In this document: positions 32,743 to 45,196 of the stretch, in pieces
Numbering within the stretch: position 1 is the stretch's first letter
Layout: each line of letters starts with the position of its first letter
Source of the DNA: Pyrenopolyporus hunteri
Lineage: Eukaryota; Ascomycota; Sordariomycetes; Xylariales; Hypoxylaceae
Assembly (NCBI GenBank): GCA_902806595.1
Contig: CADCXC010000038.1
Coordinates: forward strand, 2,170,001 to 2,234,000
Reading direction: 5' to 3'
Length of the DNA: 64,000 nt
Position numbers and translations under genes: made by a program
The notes under the pieces: generated by a model
Databases searched by the model: none
What the model was told of the DNA's origin: nothing
The model's input: the letters and a program-made list of their open reading frames with translations, nothing else

Positions 32743-35137
32743 AGGCTATAGCATATGTTTCCCCGCCCCGCTCTATATCTATCACCCAACAGCAACATAG
32801 GGGACCCTTAGCACATGGGGCTCGCTCGTCTCTTTGAATTCCATAACCCCCCCGGACGAGACAGAACCCCCCATAAGTCGAGATTCAGTACGGACGTACA
32901 CGATGCACGGTATCAAATAGAACATTGACTACCTAGGTAAACATATCAATATCCTCAACGTCGGCCAAGCCCCCGGTACACCCTAATAGACATTCTTCAA
33001 CTAGCTAATGCAACCTATCATGACCACTTCACTGAAAATGGGAAGGTCGGGACGTGCCGAACCCGTCCCACATGATCTATAATGGGGTGGCTGGAAACGC
33101 GCTGCTATAGGTTGGGCGCGACGTTCGTGTCTCAGTGCTTTACGGGTTCTAGAACCTCACCCGTCTAAATCATACTTCGGACAGTCTCTCCCTCGCCTTG
33201 AGCCCTGAGAGCTACTACTTAGGATGCACGTCAGCTTAGACAGTAGGCCAGCTCTCCTAGATCACAATGCAAGTGCCAACGCCTTCACCTTCGTCTTTAT
33301 ACCTTTAGACCCAATAATACTCAGGCGGCTTATAATTATCTAGACACCTGAGCCGGTCTCAGCCTTCTATCTTAGGTGCCTACGTTCCCTTCTACGAGTT
33401 TCCTGGCGAGGTATCGGTTAGTACCAGCCACTTCGGAGCTCCCGGGGGTAAACTTTGCGCCACATATGACACCTATCTATGCAGCTATAACGCGACATTA
33501 GGGGGGATCAGGTGGTGAGCAGAGCTGTGGTGGTCAACACCAATCCAGCAGAGGGGGCGACAGCCAGCTTGCCGCCTCGGCCACCACAGCCGAACGTTCA
33601 TTTCCACCTTGCCTGCGTAGTCCGCCTGCCCCCTAATTCCGGAGGGTTGCTTCTCCCCTCGGCGATATTCCGTTCGCGCGTTTTAGGCCGCGCGCATACC
33701 CATCCCTGGGGTAGATCCCACACAGGTATGCGGGCGGTTCCCCCGCGTGCACCGAAGCGCGCCCCGGGTAGCGCTCGCTATGGATTACGATTGGCGTGCT
33801 CGGGGAGCGGATTGTTTGCGTGGGATTAACTGAGGGCTGACAGCTGACGGCGCACCGTATTAGCCGCATTTCCGAATATGACATAGGCAGGATTTAAGGA
33901 TCTGATATGTGATGGATGGCCCCTCGCGGTCCTTTAGTAGTCGCCCGCGTAACGTAAGGTGCGAGAACGGAGGCCGATTTGAGATGCCTGGGGGCCGAAG
34001 TATACATCCCACGCATTTGGTGCTCGGTTAGCTGGACGACGCTATTGGATGCTGCCGATACCTACCTGGGGACCTGTTCGAAGGTCTCATTCGGGTTTTT
34101 CTTTTCTTTCATTCCTTCTCCCCGGACCCAACCAGCCTATGGCCTTCTGCGGCGTCGAGGACGCTGGTAGATACGGGGATTTCCACGTGGCTGCAGCGTT
34201 TTGTAATCTTAAAAGAGATTGTTATTCGCAAGGAATCAGCGAGCTGAAGCTATCATACGCGACTATTTGACGTAGCCGAGCGTGATGCATGTACGAGTGC
34301 CCGATGGAGCTCGTAAAGCGCTATATTTTACTTATTTTGTTTACTTATTAACCACGGGCATAAGCCGTCTGATAGAATTGCTCGTATGATAGGTGCCTAC
34401 CTGGGTACGTAAGTCCGTTTTGTTGGCCCCTTTACCCTTTATCGCACCCCGAGTTCCCGGACCATTCGCAACATAGCTCCGATACGAGCAATGTTCGCCG
34501 TATTTCACCAACTGTCGTTGATCGCAGGATCGGTCCTTTGGAACGTTATCTGGGAAAATCCCGAGATAGCGAGGCAACTTAGCACATGCCGACCAGAGAG
34601 AAGGATAGGTTATCGAGCGACTTTCGGAGTAGTGCTTCGGGGTTACGCAGCGCCAGCAGTAGCCCCTTATTGCTACGTCTCGCCGTTTCAGTTTATTCTG
34701 AGCTCGTGTCGATATGATCGACCGGAATCCGCTTGCGATCGATTGATTGACTGCGTTGCTTCGTGTTGAGCTTCCCTAATCGAGTCCCTTTAGGACGTTT
34801 TTATCGTTTTTATGTGATGCCAAGGATCTCCCCTAGCCTCTGGGATGAGTTGACATAGATTGAAAACAGAGCGCTTGAAAAAAACGAGGACCCGAAATCT
34901 AAATGAAGGAGATTATTCTCGAATAGATATTGGCCCCCGCCATGTTAGGTATCGGGTAGGTTATCATAAGAGTAAGACCTCGTATATTCCTTTACTTAAT
35001 ATTAGTATTAATCTCAAGTCCGGATAAGATCTCCCTTCCCATCTAAAATGTGCACGAATAGCGATACCTAATCCACGCCAACCCTATGTATCCTAATGGA
35101 CACCCCCCCCCCCCTTCGCCAAATCCCCTATCAACAC
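32743..35137. other. Spacer, no gene supported
   Basis: A 12-base C-run lies at 35103-35114. Around 33500-33850 the GC content rises and both strands have open frames, but none resembles a known protein. No repeats or RNA genes are recognised. Confidence 0.45.
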
Positions 35138-35970
35138 CTAGATAGATATCGTAGAGTTCTCGGTCGAATTCGAGTTAACAATCCACGTCAACAGCGAGCT
35201 CAGCCCCTCGGCGATCTTATCGTCGCCAGCGTCGTTGGGATGTATGCCATCGCGCAGGAGACTAATCGGGAACGGGTAGATATCATTGACGTAGATGGGC
35301 GAGTCCGTCTTATTCTGGTCTGCGGCCCACCCGGGGATCATCTCGTTCAGCTGCTCCACCGGCGCCATGTTCGCTGGCAGCGGGACTACCGTGTCGACCT
35401 GGAATTCAGGCCGGTTTAGTACCGAGACTCTCAATCTGAATGGATAGTGTAGAAATATGGACTTCTTACAATGACCTTCATCCGTCCATTCTGCTGCCTC
35501 ATCGCGCGAACCATATCCGTATAAGCCTCGATTACATCCTCTACCTGCCGGCCGCGAGCGACGTCGTCGGTGCCAAGCATGAACATGACGACGTCGGGGT
35601 TAGTTTCGTTGAGCCACGTGTCGATGTGGTGGTCGTTCGCGATGTCGATGGCGAGATACCCCGAGTGGCCCTCGTGGTGCTGCTTACTAAAGTCCTCGTC
35701 GGCCGTGTCGCAGGTCTGGGTATTATTCATCGTGCCGACGAACTCGATCTTTTCGGAGACGTTGTTTTCTTTGAGGTTGTGCCATAGCTTCGCCCTCCAG
35801 CAGGTGAGCTCGGTTATGCTATCTCCTAACGGCACTTTCGGTCCCCAGATTAGGATTATGCTTAAAGGAGGAGAGGACGTTACGAGTTAGTTCTCACTTA
35901 TTTTCAACTTCGATTGGGCGAATGCTGTACTTGTAGCATAGTGCATTATTAGGATCCCCCTGAGCTTCAT
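35138..35970 (-). CDS. SGNH/GDSL hydrolase (carbohydrate esterase-like)
   Basis: The catalytic domain is clear. The exon ending at 35470 holds KVPLGDSITELTCWRAKLWH (block I GDS serine). Then an intron (35399-35469) joins MKVI to VDTVVPLPANMAP, and the last exon (35398-35138) carries DGIHPNDAG, with the catalytic Asp-His pair. This resembles secreted fungal acetylxylan or related SGNH esterases. The N-terminus is unresolved. The frame is open only to a possible acceptor at 35860. An ATG at 35970 starts a signal-peptide-like stretch (MKLRGILIMHYATSTAFAQ), but no splice I found joins it in phase. Block III reads GTDD instead of GxND, so the oxyanion-hole asparagine is replaced. Potential N-glycosylation sites cluster at the C-terminus (NSNSTENST). 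The gene may be functional or decaying. Confidence 0.7.
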
Positions 35971-36494
35971 GGTTGTGATGTTTCGGTAGCCGAGGATTAG
36001 TGAGCCCAGAGGGGAAGTCAAACCGGTATTAGAGGGATGAGGATGAAAAGCGAAGTCTAGGATTGCGGAATCGACAACCACTGCCTCTAGGTAGGTGGGT
36101 TTGCAATTGTCCATCAATGCGTCACTTCGATTCCTGGGATGGCCATTTGTCTCTAAGCCTATGCCAGTCTTCTACCATTACACCGAACTCTTGCAAGGTT
36201 TCCGAATGTCTAAATCAGTAATGATATGCAAATATTCACGTCTGGCTACTTAGCTAGACTGGTAATTGGAGTCGATGATGTTCTTCTATATATAGCCTAA
36301 ACGTGAATACGACTCCTCTATCACGTCTCATATTATCTTCGGCCCGTATCCTGTTTACCTTCATTGGTACTTAATTCTGGGGATCTCTACGCTTCAGGGG
36401 AACATATGCGGGACTATCAAACCGCGGCTTATATTTAGAAGGCAACGCTTGAGCATATGTAACAAGGTTGCTGTATTGTTGGTACCGTCAGCTT
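35971..36494. other. Spacer between esterase and NTE1
   Basis: Nothing recognisable. It would hold the esterase promoter and the NTE1 3' end. Confidence 0.45.
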
Positions 36495-39400
36495 TTAAAT
36501 ACTGGCACGCCGAGGTGCCATCGTTCTCCGTAATGCCTTCTTCGCCTCAGTTTCTTCGACTAGTGGCAGTATACCATCCTCTTTCAGCCGATCGAGAAAC
36601 TCCTTGCCGAACTTATATCCTAACGCATAGATCTCATCAAACCTCCCAAATTCTAGAGTTCCGTATTCGTCAATCGGCGGGCGCATATAAAAGCATCCTG
36701 GTGTCGTCTTGGCTCGCTCCAGGGCGTCTACGCTTGACACATATGCTAGTCGAGCTTGAATCTCTGCTAGTGTAGGGGGGTTTGGAATGCTCGAGAATGG
36801 ATTCCATCGGTTAAAGAATGCCCAAAAGCCCGAAAGTGAATCTCCATAGCACTGGGGCGTATCGTCATCCAGAGCACCCACATCAATGGCAAAGATGACG
36901 GAAGCGCCCAGTGACTTCATGTGAGACACGGTGAGATTATCAATATATCCACCGTCTAATAGCATGCTACCCTCGTCGCACAACGGCGGGAGGAGACCAG
37001 CTAACGACATAGAGGCACGCACGTAGCGCCAAGCATATCCGCTGGTGTGGATTTCGGGCCTGCTTTTGCTGATATTCGTAGTGTTGCAGTAATATTCCAA
37101 CCAAAAATCCTCAATTTGATGCTTTCCGAAAGTTTTGAAGATGCCGCGGTTGAATTCGTGTCCCGTTGTGTACGATACGGATGGATACGTCAAATCTAGC
37201 GCGAAGCGCCATATACTTGCCATCCTCCCCGCGAATTTTTTAGCCAGACCGAACATAGGCACTATATCAGCATGCCGTGCGTAAAGCGCCCCGATGAAGG
37301 AACCAATCGAGGTACCGCCAACAATGTCAATGGGGATGCCAGCCTCTTCCATGGCTTTGATAATACCAACGTGGGCGATGCCTCGGGCGCCGCCCCCTCC
37401 GAGTACGAGACCGATCGACTTGCCACATAGTCTCCTCGCAAGCCTTTGGAAATCGCCTTTATAGGGAGCATCGGGAGAATAATATGGCCTCTGTCGTATC
37501 TTCTGTACTGTATACTTCTGTATCTCGGCTTGTAGATTCTGCACTCGTTCCTTAAGAGTCGGACCGCCCTTCCTTGAGGGCGGGTGTGTGGCAACAGCGT
37601 TTGATTCAAAGACCATCTGTAAATGATAATGGCCTCCATTGATCCACATGCGGTTTCTTAACCAGGTCCTCGTCAGACCGGGAGGGGAATATCGATCGGC
37701 GTGAAGAAGGACCAGCGTTTTGCGGGCAGTTGATTTCATACCGAGCATGAATCGTTCATATTCACCAATTTCAGGGGATCCTTCGGCCAAACCAACGAGA
37801 AGAATGCAATCCGCTTGTGTGATGCACGTCTGAGTCCAGGGTGCTGTCACACTCGTGTCTGCCAGGCGAGGTTAGAATCACACATGGCAAGAAGCTGAAT
37901 AAAGATGAAGAGATTTTGTTATGGTCAGGAAAAAATTAGAGTTTTGAAGCCTTCATTGACGGCGCTCTGGATGTGATTTGCTCATCATACCAAGGGGAGG
38001 GATAAGAACGTGGGCGAAGAATGGATTCGCTTACCGGCAACATAAACAACCAATCCATACTTCTCTTCGAGGTCGGCGAGGTAATGTGATAGTTTTAGCT
38101 TCCCCATCTTGTTGAAAGCGTGTTTACCAAGATGATCGAGAATTGTAGCCTGGTTTAACGAGGTTGCGCCATTTGGCGTGCCAACCTGGGCCAGAGCATT
38201 CATCAAGCGGTTTCCAAATTCGACGACCGGAACGCCTGATCTAACCGGAAGGATGGCAACGGTTCTTATGTTGAGTGTCGATGAGCTCTTATTGATGGAT
38301 GTACCGGAAGCACCATCCTTGCCCCCTAGATTTGATGGATCGTCGACTAACAGCCGCATCCGAGACGCGATGATCTTGGAGATTTTGATTGTGATGCTGG
38401 GATGCTCTTGAGCAAGACTATTGAACAAGGTACGGGGGAATTTGACGAGTTCCGTAGCACGGATAGCATGCAATGTTCCGGAACGAGTAGACTCGGTCAT
38501 GACCTCTAGCTCGCCCACACTGTCGCCTTGGCCAAATTCCGCACGAACATTCTTCCCGCCATCCTTCCGATCTTCTACCAAGCGCAGTCTTCCATTAAGA
38601 ACAAGGTAAATGGCCTCGCTCTCCTCATCTTTATGGAACAAGACTTGCCCCGCATTGACTTGGACCCATTCAAGGGCAAAGTCGATGTGTAGTATCAGTC
38701 TCGGTAGTAGGTTGGTCAGTCTCTTCGCCATAGTTAGAAGCACGATTGGATATCTCTCTACTATCTTCTCCAAAGTCGCTCGAGGGATGAAACCGACGTA
38801 GACGTCCGTCTTTGCAACCACATCGATGAAGGATCTGTATGATGAGACTGTGCCAATATAACCTGCAAGGCCGCCTGGCTTCACGAGCCCAACACGCCGA
38901 CGTTCGGCTCTGCCGTTTCGTTTCCCGTCAGGTATGCTCTTACTACGATCGGAGTCTTTGGTCGGACCAAAAGAGGATGAGCGCCGAGCGGCCCCTTGGG
39001 ATTCTGCCCTGTGCATTGCGTTCGTTGACGTCCTGCTCGAGGAACTCACAATATTGCTCCCCGAATCTTCCGACGGTACACAGATGTCAAGGAACCCGTC
39101 TATGACGTAGTAGAGTCCTGGGCTTCGTTCACCCTGCTCAACTAACACGGATCCCTGGCGAAAGAAGACTATTTCGACCTCGTGCTTCATGTCCGCAGCA
39201 AGGATCTGCGCGTTCGGTGTGCCGGTAGACGAAATCCCCCCGGAAGTCATCGACTCGGCATCCCAGTCAGTTGAGCCGTCAAAAGGATCCATGAATCCAA
39301 ATGCGTTGCTACTAAACACAGCCTTCTGCCTTCTTTGATCATACGAAACAAGTCTCGGAGAACCTTCCGTAGATTCGGGGCCTCTGGAGGACGACCCACC

Positions 39401-41330
39401 GGTGCTCATCCCTAAAGCCTTGAAGACACACTCTAGTATAGAAACCCTGAATAAGTTATCTTCATCAACGGATTCGCGAGGGTCAATCGACAAACGAGCC
39501 CGCTTTTGCGTTGCGAAGGGATTGAAGGCACGTTGACCAAGAGGACTTGTATCATTCCGAAACCTATCTGACCGTTGGAATGGTTCCGTGATAGGAATCT
39601 CCAGAGTACCAGACGATCCAGGCCCCCCGCCACGGGCTATCTGGATATTAGCCAGTAGGTCTCCGGGGCTGGGCGTATGGATCGAGAGGCGATCTTGGGG
39701 AGCAACAATCGTAGAGGCCACCACGGACTGAGGTCGCGCACGGCTCATTGCTTGTAAGGCTGCCTCCTTACGCAAGCCTGTTGAAGACCTACGTTGGCGA
39801 CTTGTTGTAGATGCATTATGTAAAGCAATCCCTTTTCCGCTTTCTTCTTCGCCGGCTCTCTCTCTCTCCTGTTTGAACTTCTCTTTCAGACGTTCCAAAG
39901 CATCGCCTCGAAGAATGTTCGGTAGTTGGCAGGTAGTGTAATTAATCATATTCTTTTCCGTATGAAGCACTTCGTTGGTCAACCCGAGATAGTTATATGC
40001 GGTTGCAAGAGTAACTCGTTGAAACCTGGACAAGATGACGTGAACAATATGGGCGGTGGCCTTAGGATACACTTTAATCAATCGACGGAATGCGCTCGCG
40101 GGTATTATTGCAATTGTTGTATCGACCGTCGCTCTCCCAATAATATCCGGATGGGCGGATGTGGCCGTTCTTTTTATAGGAGGACGGACACGATTCACTG
40201 GCAGTTCATCCAAGGAAATCGGAGGGATCTTTGGCAAAGTAGGTTGAATTGGGGAGGGAAGAGTCGCGGCCTGGGACTCGTCGGCCACGGCTGATCTGCT
40301 GTGGTCCTGTTCAAGATCCGAGGTCCTGGTCAACAAAGCTGTCATATCGTCTCGACGCGCAAAAGTACCGCTAGCTACACGTTGATGGCTGGAACGTCCG
40401 CTGGCACCGGTGGGCTCTAGGCTGTCCTCGGATGGTAGCTTGAGCTTCACATCCTCGGTAAATAAGGACATTATTGAGAAAAGCGAAGACATGGGGTTGC
40501 CATTTCGAACTTCGGTCAACAGCTGATACCGTTGCTGGCCTGGAACAGACTGCTCATCTTCCTCTGAAAAAGACGACTGCATCGGGCTCTCATGAGGCAC
40601 ATTAGACTGTGTTGACTGGCTAGGGTTGGAAGACTTGACGAAGATCTCAACTAGCCCGTCTACGACAAGACAGAAGCCTTTCTCCTCCTCCAAGTTTAGT
40701 GTCTCGCCAGCTATCAGCTTTCTGGTCTGCATACTTCTGGTTAATTCATGAAATACGGGACGTTCGAGATACCCAAAAATCTTGATAGCGCTAAGGAACT
40801 CATCGAGATAGTTAGTCAGACCAGGTTTGGCGCCTTCTTCGTGACCGTCCGGAAAGAGATCTAACTCGGGTTCTTTGCGTTGGGGTTCGGGGGGAAGACG
40901 AGAATACATATTCAAGTAGCGATACCTCACGACCCAAGTAACGGCGGAGAACATGAGTAGCAATATCAGCGCCCTACCCTCAGCGTTAGCGAATCAAAAT
41001 CGCAACGACGAAAGGCAAGTGAAACCCCTACAAAGTCGTAGCATTCATCGTGACCGTCCAGCTTGTGGAAAACAGCGTGAACAGTAAGGTTGGCACGGAT
41101 ATCGTCGTAAGCTTAAGGCTCCAGTATAAGATTGTCGAAAGCATGTGAAGTACGTAGATCACAAGTCTGGCGACGAGCCCGATCCACGAGGAGCCCTGAG
41201 TATCGGCAACATCATTCACCCTGGTGATAGCCGAAGTAACCGCAGTTGAAGAACTGTTCGCCATAGCCGATACAGTCGACACGGCCTGCGAAAGGGCCGA
41301 CTCGACGGTGGTGACGCTAGGCAGATCCAT
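36495..41330 (-). CDS. NTE1: Lysophospholipase NTE1 (neuropathy target esterase homologue)
   Basis: Three exons, 41330-41032, 40973-38035 and 37858-36495, join in phase to 1533 residues, the usual length for fungal NTE1. The N-terminus has two membrane segments (around WIGLVARLVIYVLHMLSTIL and LALILLLMFSAVTWVV). Cyclic-nucleotide-binding-like domains follow (FCLVVDGLVEIFVK, LYYVIDGFLDICVP, IYLVLNGRLRLVED), separated by Ser-rich linkers. The C-terminal patatin domain holds the oxyanion loop GLVLGGGGARG, the nucleophile elbow GGTSIGSFIG and the catalytic aspartate in LLDGGYIDNL. The enzyme sits in the ER membrane and deacylates phosphatidylcholine and lysophosphatidylcholine, controlling membrane phospholipid balance. 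All catalytic motifs are intact. It is divergently placed from the eIF2alpha gene. Confidence 0.96.
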
Positions 41331-42203
41331 GGCTATGGGGGGGATATTTGAAAAGTAATGAAAATGAATTTATTCAGAGGCGGGAGTATAGCATGGTGGG
41401 AAGAAGGGCATCATCCTTTTGCGCGACGAAGAAAACGCGTTTCGGCCCTGTCTCGCAACTGGCTGGAACTGGAAATGTATTTCCAGCGAGATTGCGAAGC
41501 CAGAGACATTTGAACTTGGGCTGGTGGTCCAAAGAAGAAAATAGAAAAAAGAAGATGGAATTATTATTATAGGAAAGAAAGCTCCGAAACCTGTGTAGCT
41601 GGTGGAACTCGTCGACGATTTTACATGCTCTAGTGGGTACGGCAGCTTGTTTCCTCCGTGCTCCGTACCTAGCTGCATAGAACGGAGCTCTTCGCTCGGG
41701 TACCTAGGTACCTGTACATGTATGTACGGTTAAGTCATAGGGTGGTAGGAGGTCACTGCTAGTACCCAAGCCACAGCCTAGCAGGTAGGTACCTACGTAA
41801 ACCACAGACCCCCCTAGAAGTTGTGGCCAATTGCCCGTGCGGCTTTATACCTAGGCGGTTTGACTTAACTCTGTTAACCCCGCCAAAAGCATTTTGGTGC
41901 CACACCCCACGCTCAGGTCATAAAGATTTCTATCATCGACAAATTTGTAACTTTCCGCACCGCAAGAAACTATAATAACCGGTAAACAAACATCAGCCTG
42001 GTCGCCACGTCAAGCGCAGGATCTTCCAGAAGACTATAAAAAGGCCGGACTCCTCCGATATTGCGACGAAAGAGAAAATCTACTCAATTTACAACCAACA
42101 GAGTGGGAATCTCGACCCCGCCTTGAGCGCGCGATCTTGGGCCAGCAATCGGCTTTCTCTATTAGTCGTTTTCTAAGATCAGCTGCAGTTATATTTGCTC
42201 AAG
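41331..42203. other. Divergent promoter region NTE1 / eIF2alpha
   Basis: This holds ACCTAGGT palindromes near 41700-41715 and 41780-41795, and a TATA-like box close to the eIF2alpha gene. No gene is seen. Confidence 0.5.
42035..42043 (+). promoter_or_regulatory. TATA-like box upstream of eIF2alpha gene
   Basis: TATAAAAAG lies 161 bp upstream of the ATG at 42204 and is followed by C/T- and A-rich leader sequence. This is consensus matching only. Confidence 0.4.
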
Positions 42204-43317
42204 ATGTCGTTGACAAACTGTCGCTTCTACGAGGAGAAGTATCCGGAGATCGATAGCTTCGTCATGGTTAACGTAAAGCAGGTTCGTTAGCCAATATCCC
42301 CCCGTAGCATCGATTTCGCCTAACCTAGTTCAGATCGCCGATATGGGTGCTTACGTCAAACTCCTCGAGTACGACAACATCGATGGCATGATTCTATTAT
42401 CTGAGCTTTCGAGACGGCGTATCCGAAGTATTCAGAAGTTGATTCGGGTTGGTCGCAACGAGGTCGTGGTGGTGCTCCGAGTCGACAAGGAGAAGGGTAC
42501 GTGCGAGAAGCAACGGCATGCTGACTGACGCGTGGGCAAATCCGCTGATGGCAGTTAGGTTATATCGATCTTTCGAAGCGCCGCGTGTCCCCGGAGGATA
42601 TTGTTAAGTGCGAGGAGCGTTACAACAAGAGCAAGATGGTCCATTCGATCATGCGCCACGTAGCCGAGAAGACCCTAACGCCGATCGAGACTTTATACGA
42701 AAGCATAGCTTGGCCACTGAATAAAAAATACGGCCACTCCATCGACGCATTCAAGCTTTCCATAACGTGAGTATATTTTTTTTTCTTCCTCTTGTCGTGT
42801 TATGATGTTATTCTTGCTGACCGATAATCTTAGGAACCCGGACGTATGGAGCGATATCAAATTCCCCAGCGATGCTGTAGCGGAAGAACTGAAATCGTAC
42901 ATCGGAAAGCGCCTGACACCTCAGCCCACGAAGGTCCGTGCCGATATCGAAGTCACCTGCTTCGAGTACGACGGAATCGATGCTGTCAAGGCAGCTTTAA
43001 GAACAGCGGAAGCACGAAATACCACGGATAACCAGGTGAAGGTCAGGCTAGTCTCGCCGCCGCTCTACGTCTTAACAAGCACATGCTTGGATAAGAATGT
43101 GGGCATCCAGAGGCTGGAAGAGGCCATCGTCGATATCCGCAACAGCATCACCAGTGCAGGCGGTCAGCTAGTCGTCAAGATGGAACCGAAGGCGGTTACC
43201 GACTCGGATGATGCCGAACTACAAGCGTTGATGGAGAAGCGCGAACGTGAGAACGCGGAGGTTAGCGGAGATGAGAGTGTTAGCGAGAGCGACGACAACA
43301 TCCCAGAGACTGTCTAG
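42204..43317 (+). CDS. SUI2: Translation initiation factor eIF2 alpha subunit
   Basis: Four exons, 42204-42281, 42334-42496, 42559-42766 and 42834-43317, join in phase to 310 residues. The N-terminal S1 domain runs from MSLTNCRFYEEKYPEIDSFV through GAYVKLLEYDNIDGMILLSE. The regulatory loop LLSELSRRRIRSI carries Ser52 (Ser51 in mature numbering), the target of eIF2alpha kinases such as Gcn2. The helical domain (YIDLSKRRVSPEDIVKCEER) and the C-terminal alpha/beta domain follow, ending in an acidic tail. With the beta and gamma subunits it delivers initiator tRNA to the ribosome; phosphorylation represses general translation under stress. It starts a run of five plus-strand genes. Confidence 0.97.
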
Positions 43318-43809
43318 GCTATAGTTTGACTCGGTTCGATTGAATTGGTTCGTTCTGCCGCAAGGGGTGTACGGTCAGGTTAAGGGTGCCTACCTAGGTA
43401 GAGGTCTTGACACCCGTGGGACATAAAAAAGTACCTAGCACGCGAATAGAGAATTGTTGTTTTCAGAATCAAGTAAAAATACCTGGTACACCGTCCCTTT
43501 GCTCTTTTGAGACTTGTTTTGTAGGAGTTAGGTACGCTGTTGCTAAACCCTTGTAACATCACCGTCTGTTTTGAAGAGCTTCTATTGATCTCATTATTTG
43601 CTTATCGATGATTATCTTCAGGATAGTACCCATAGTAAGATATCGTTCTAAACAGCTTAGGCGCGTATGTGTATAGGTAGACCCCGCTAGAGGGGTACCT
43701 ATCATTGAAACTATAAGCTCATTACCAAATTGAGTGAAACGAATATTTGATTTCTCAACACATCGAGTTATTCGTTCCAAGTCACAAAATCTCGACCCAG
43801 TCACGTCTA
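43318..43809. other. Spacer between eIF2alpha and IMP2 genes
   Basis: An ACCTAGGT palindrome lies near 43391-43400. No gene is seen. It includes the 3' UTR of the first gene and the promoter of the second. Confidence 0.5.
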
Positions 43810-44444
43810 ATGGCGGCTCTTCGGTCGATATGGGCGAAGCTCAAGCGTAACAGACAGCGTGGTGGTAAATTCGGCTTCCGCTTATTCGCATTCGCGACGT
43901 GGATTCCCGTGGTTTCTATGTTCAATCACTATATCGGAGAATTGGCTTGGATTAACGGACCGTCGATGTATCCATTCTTGAATGCGGAGAAAGACCAGAC
44001 AACGAGGAAGGACATCGTGATCAATTATAAGCTCAATGCGCAATACGGGTTACGGCGGGGCATGATTGTCACTTTCTGGTACGTGGCGAAACAGTCAGGG
44101 CGATATCGGTTAAATATGTTCAGGAACCCGTACGTTGCTAACATGAGCTCGTATATGATTATAGGAATCCGTATGAGCCGGAGATGGTGACTATCAAGAG
44201 GATCATTGGGCTTGAGGGTGATGTTATAAGGACGCGAAGTCCGTATCCTGTTCCCATCGTCCAGGTTCCGATGGGACACGTCTGGGTTGAGGGCGACGGA
44301 GGTGGACGCCTGAGCAGAGACAGCAACGACTACGGGCCAATTTCCACGAATCTGATCATTGGCAAAGTTACTTACATCCTATGGCCATTCCATAGATCCG
44401 GTAGAGTTCGCTGGTGGGAGTTCGCCAAAAACATTAGAGATTGA
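43810..44444 (+). CDS. IMP2: Mitochondrial inner membrane protease subunit 2 (IMP2)
   Basis: Exons 43810-44078 and 44165-44444 encode 182 residues. The splice gives VTFWNPYEPEMVTIKRIIGL. The features are those of S26 signal peptidases: one N-terminal hydrophobic segment (FRLFAFATWIPVVSMF), the catalytic serine in NGPSMYP (Ser52), the catalytic lysine in KRIIGLEGD (Lys101), and box E GHVWVEGDG followed by SRDSNDYGPI. The NPYEP/GHVWVEGD pattern and GPSM fit IMP2 better than IMP1. The protein would process inner-membrane precursors facing the intermembrane space. I used the ATG at 43810 because it directly precedes the basic helix; an in-frame ATG at 43747 adds 21 residues. Confidence 0.92.
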
Positions 44445-45196
44445 ATGGAACGCCTCGACGATTGTCAGGTCTCTCGGTTCCTAGCCGTGTGAGGACGCAA
44501 TGAGACAGGTAACGAAGCATCACGACGCGTTCATATCGATGGGGGTATCATGGAGGAACATTTAGGTACCTCATAGGTATAACATACCCCCCTACATGCA
44601 CCTAGGTAGGGTACCTAACTAATAGCTCCCATGCAGGTGTTATTGAACCTTGAAAAGCCTATACACGTACATGTATATAGAGGCGTTAGGTTGGCTTGCC
44701 CCAGGTACTTAGGTTGCTACATAAGTACAGCAAGGTTGCGCTATATGCTCGGTTGATAAGAGATAAGATTAAGATTAGGCCCACTACCTGGTACCCAAGT
44801 ACCTTATCTACTGCTCCCGGATAAAGCGTCCGCAGCAAAATCCGCCGCGGGTCCGTGATAAACCGCGCGTAAACCGATAAGACCGATATACAATTAGTGC
44901 AAGTAATATATCGAAAAATTCCCACCATCTACTCTTATTCGAATACAACATTTCGCAGGTGGTCGCTTTCGAGCGCGATCGCCTCCCTTACAGCATTCTT
45001 TCTTTTAAGAAGTCTGTGGAACTAGGTATTAGGTATCGCGCGCATCGGCGACCAGGTCACGGACGTCTGCAACCGCCGTTGGTCTGGCCGAACGACCCAG
45101 TTCTTTTAGGTCCTTCTTAGCACCGACGATGGACTTTCGGGACACAAATCTTTGGTGTCAACTATTACTTTTACGACGCACCCGCGCGGTCATAAG
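44445..45196. other. Spacer, palindrome-rich
   Basis: Contains ACCTAGGTAGGGTACC-type sequence near 44600-44620. No gene is supported. Confidence 0.5.

Noticed and set aside
33512..33884. GC-richer open frames on both strands
   Set aside because: Neither strand shows domain-like sequence or splice-supported extension.
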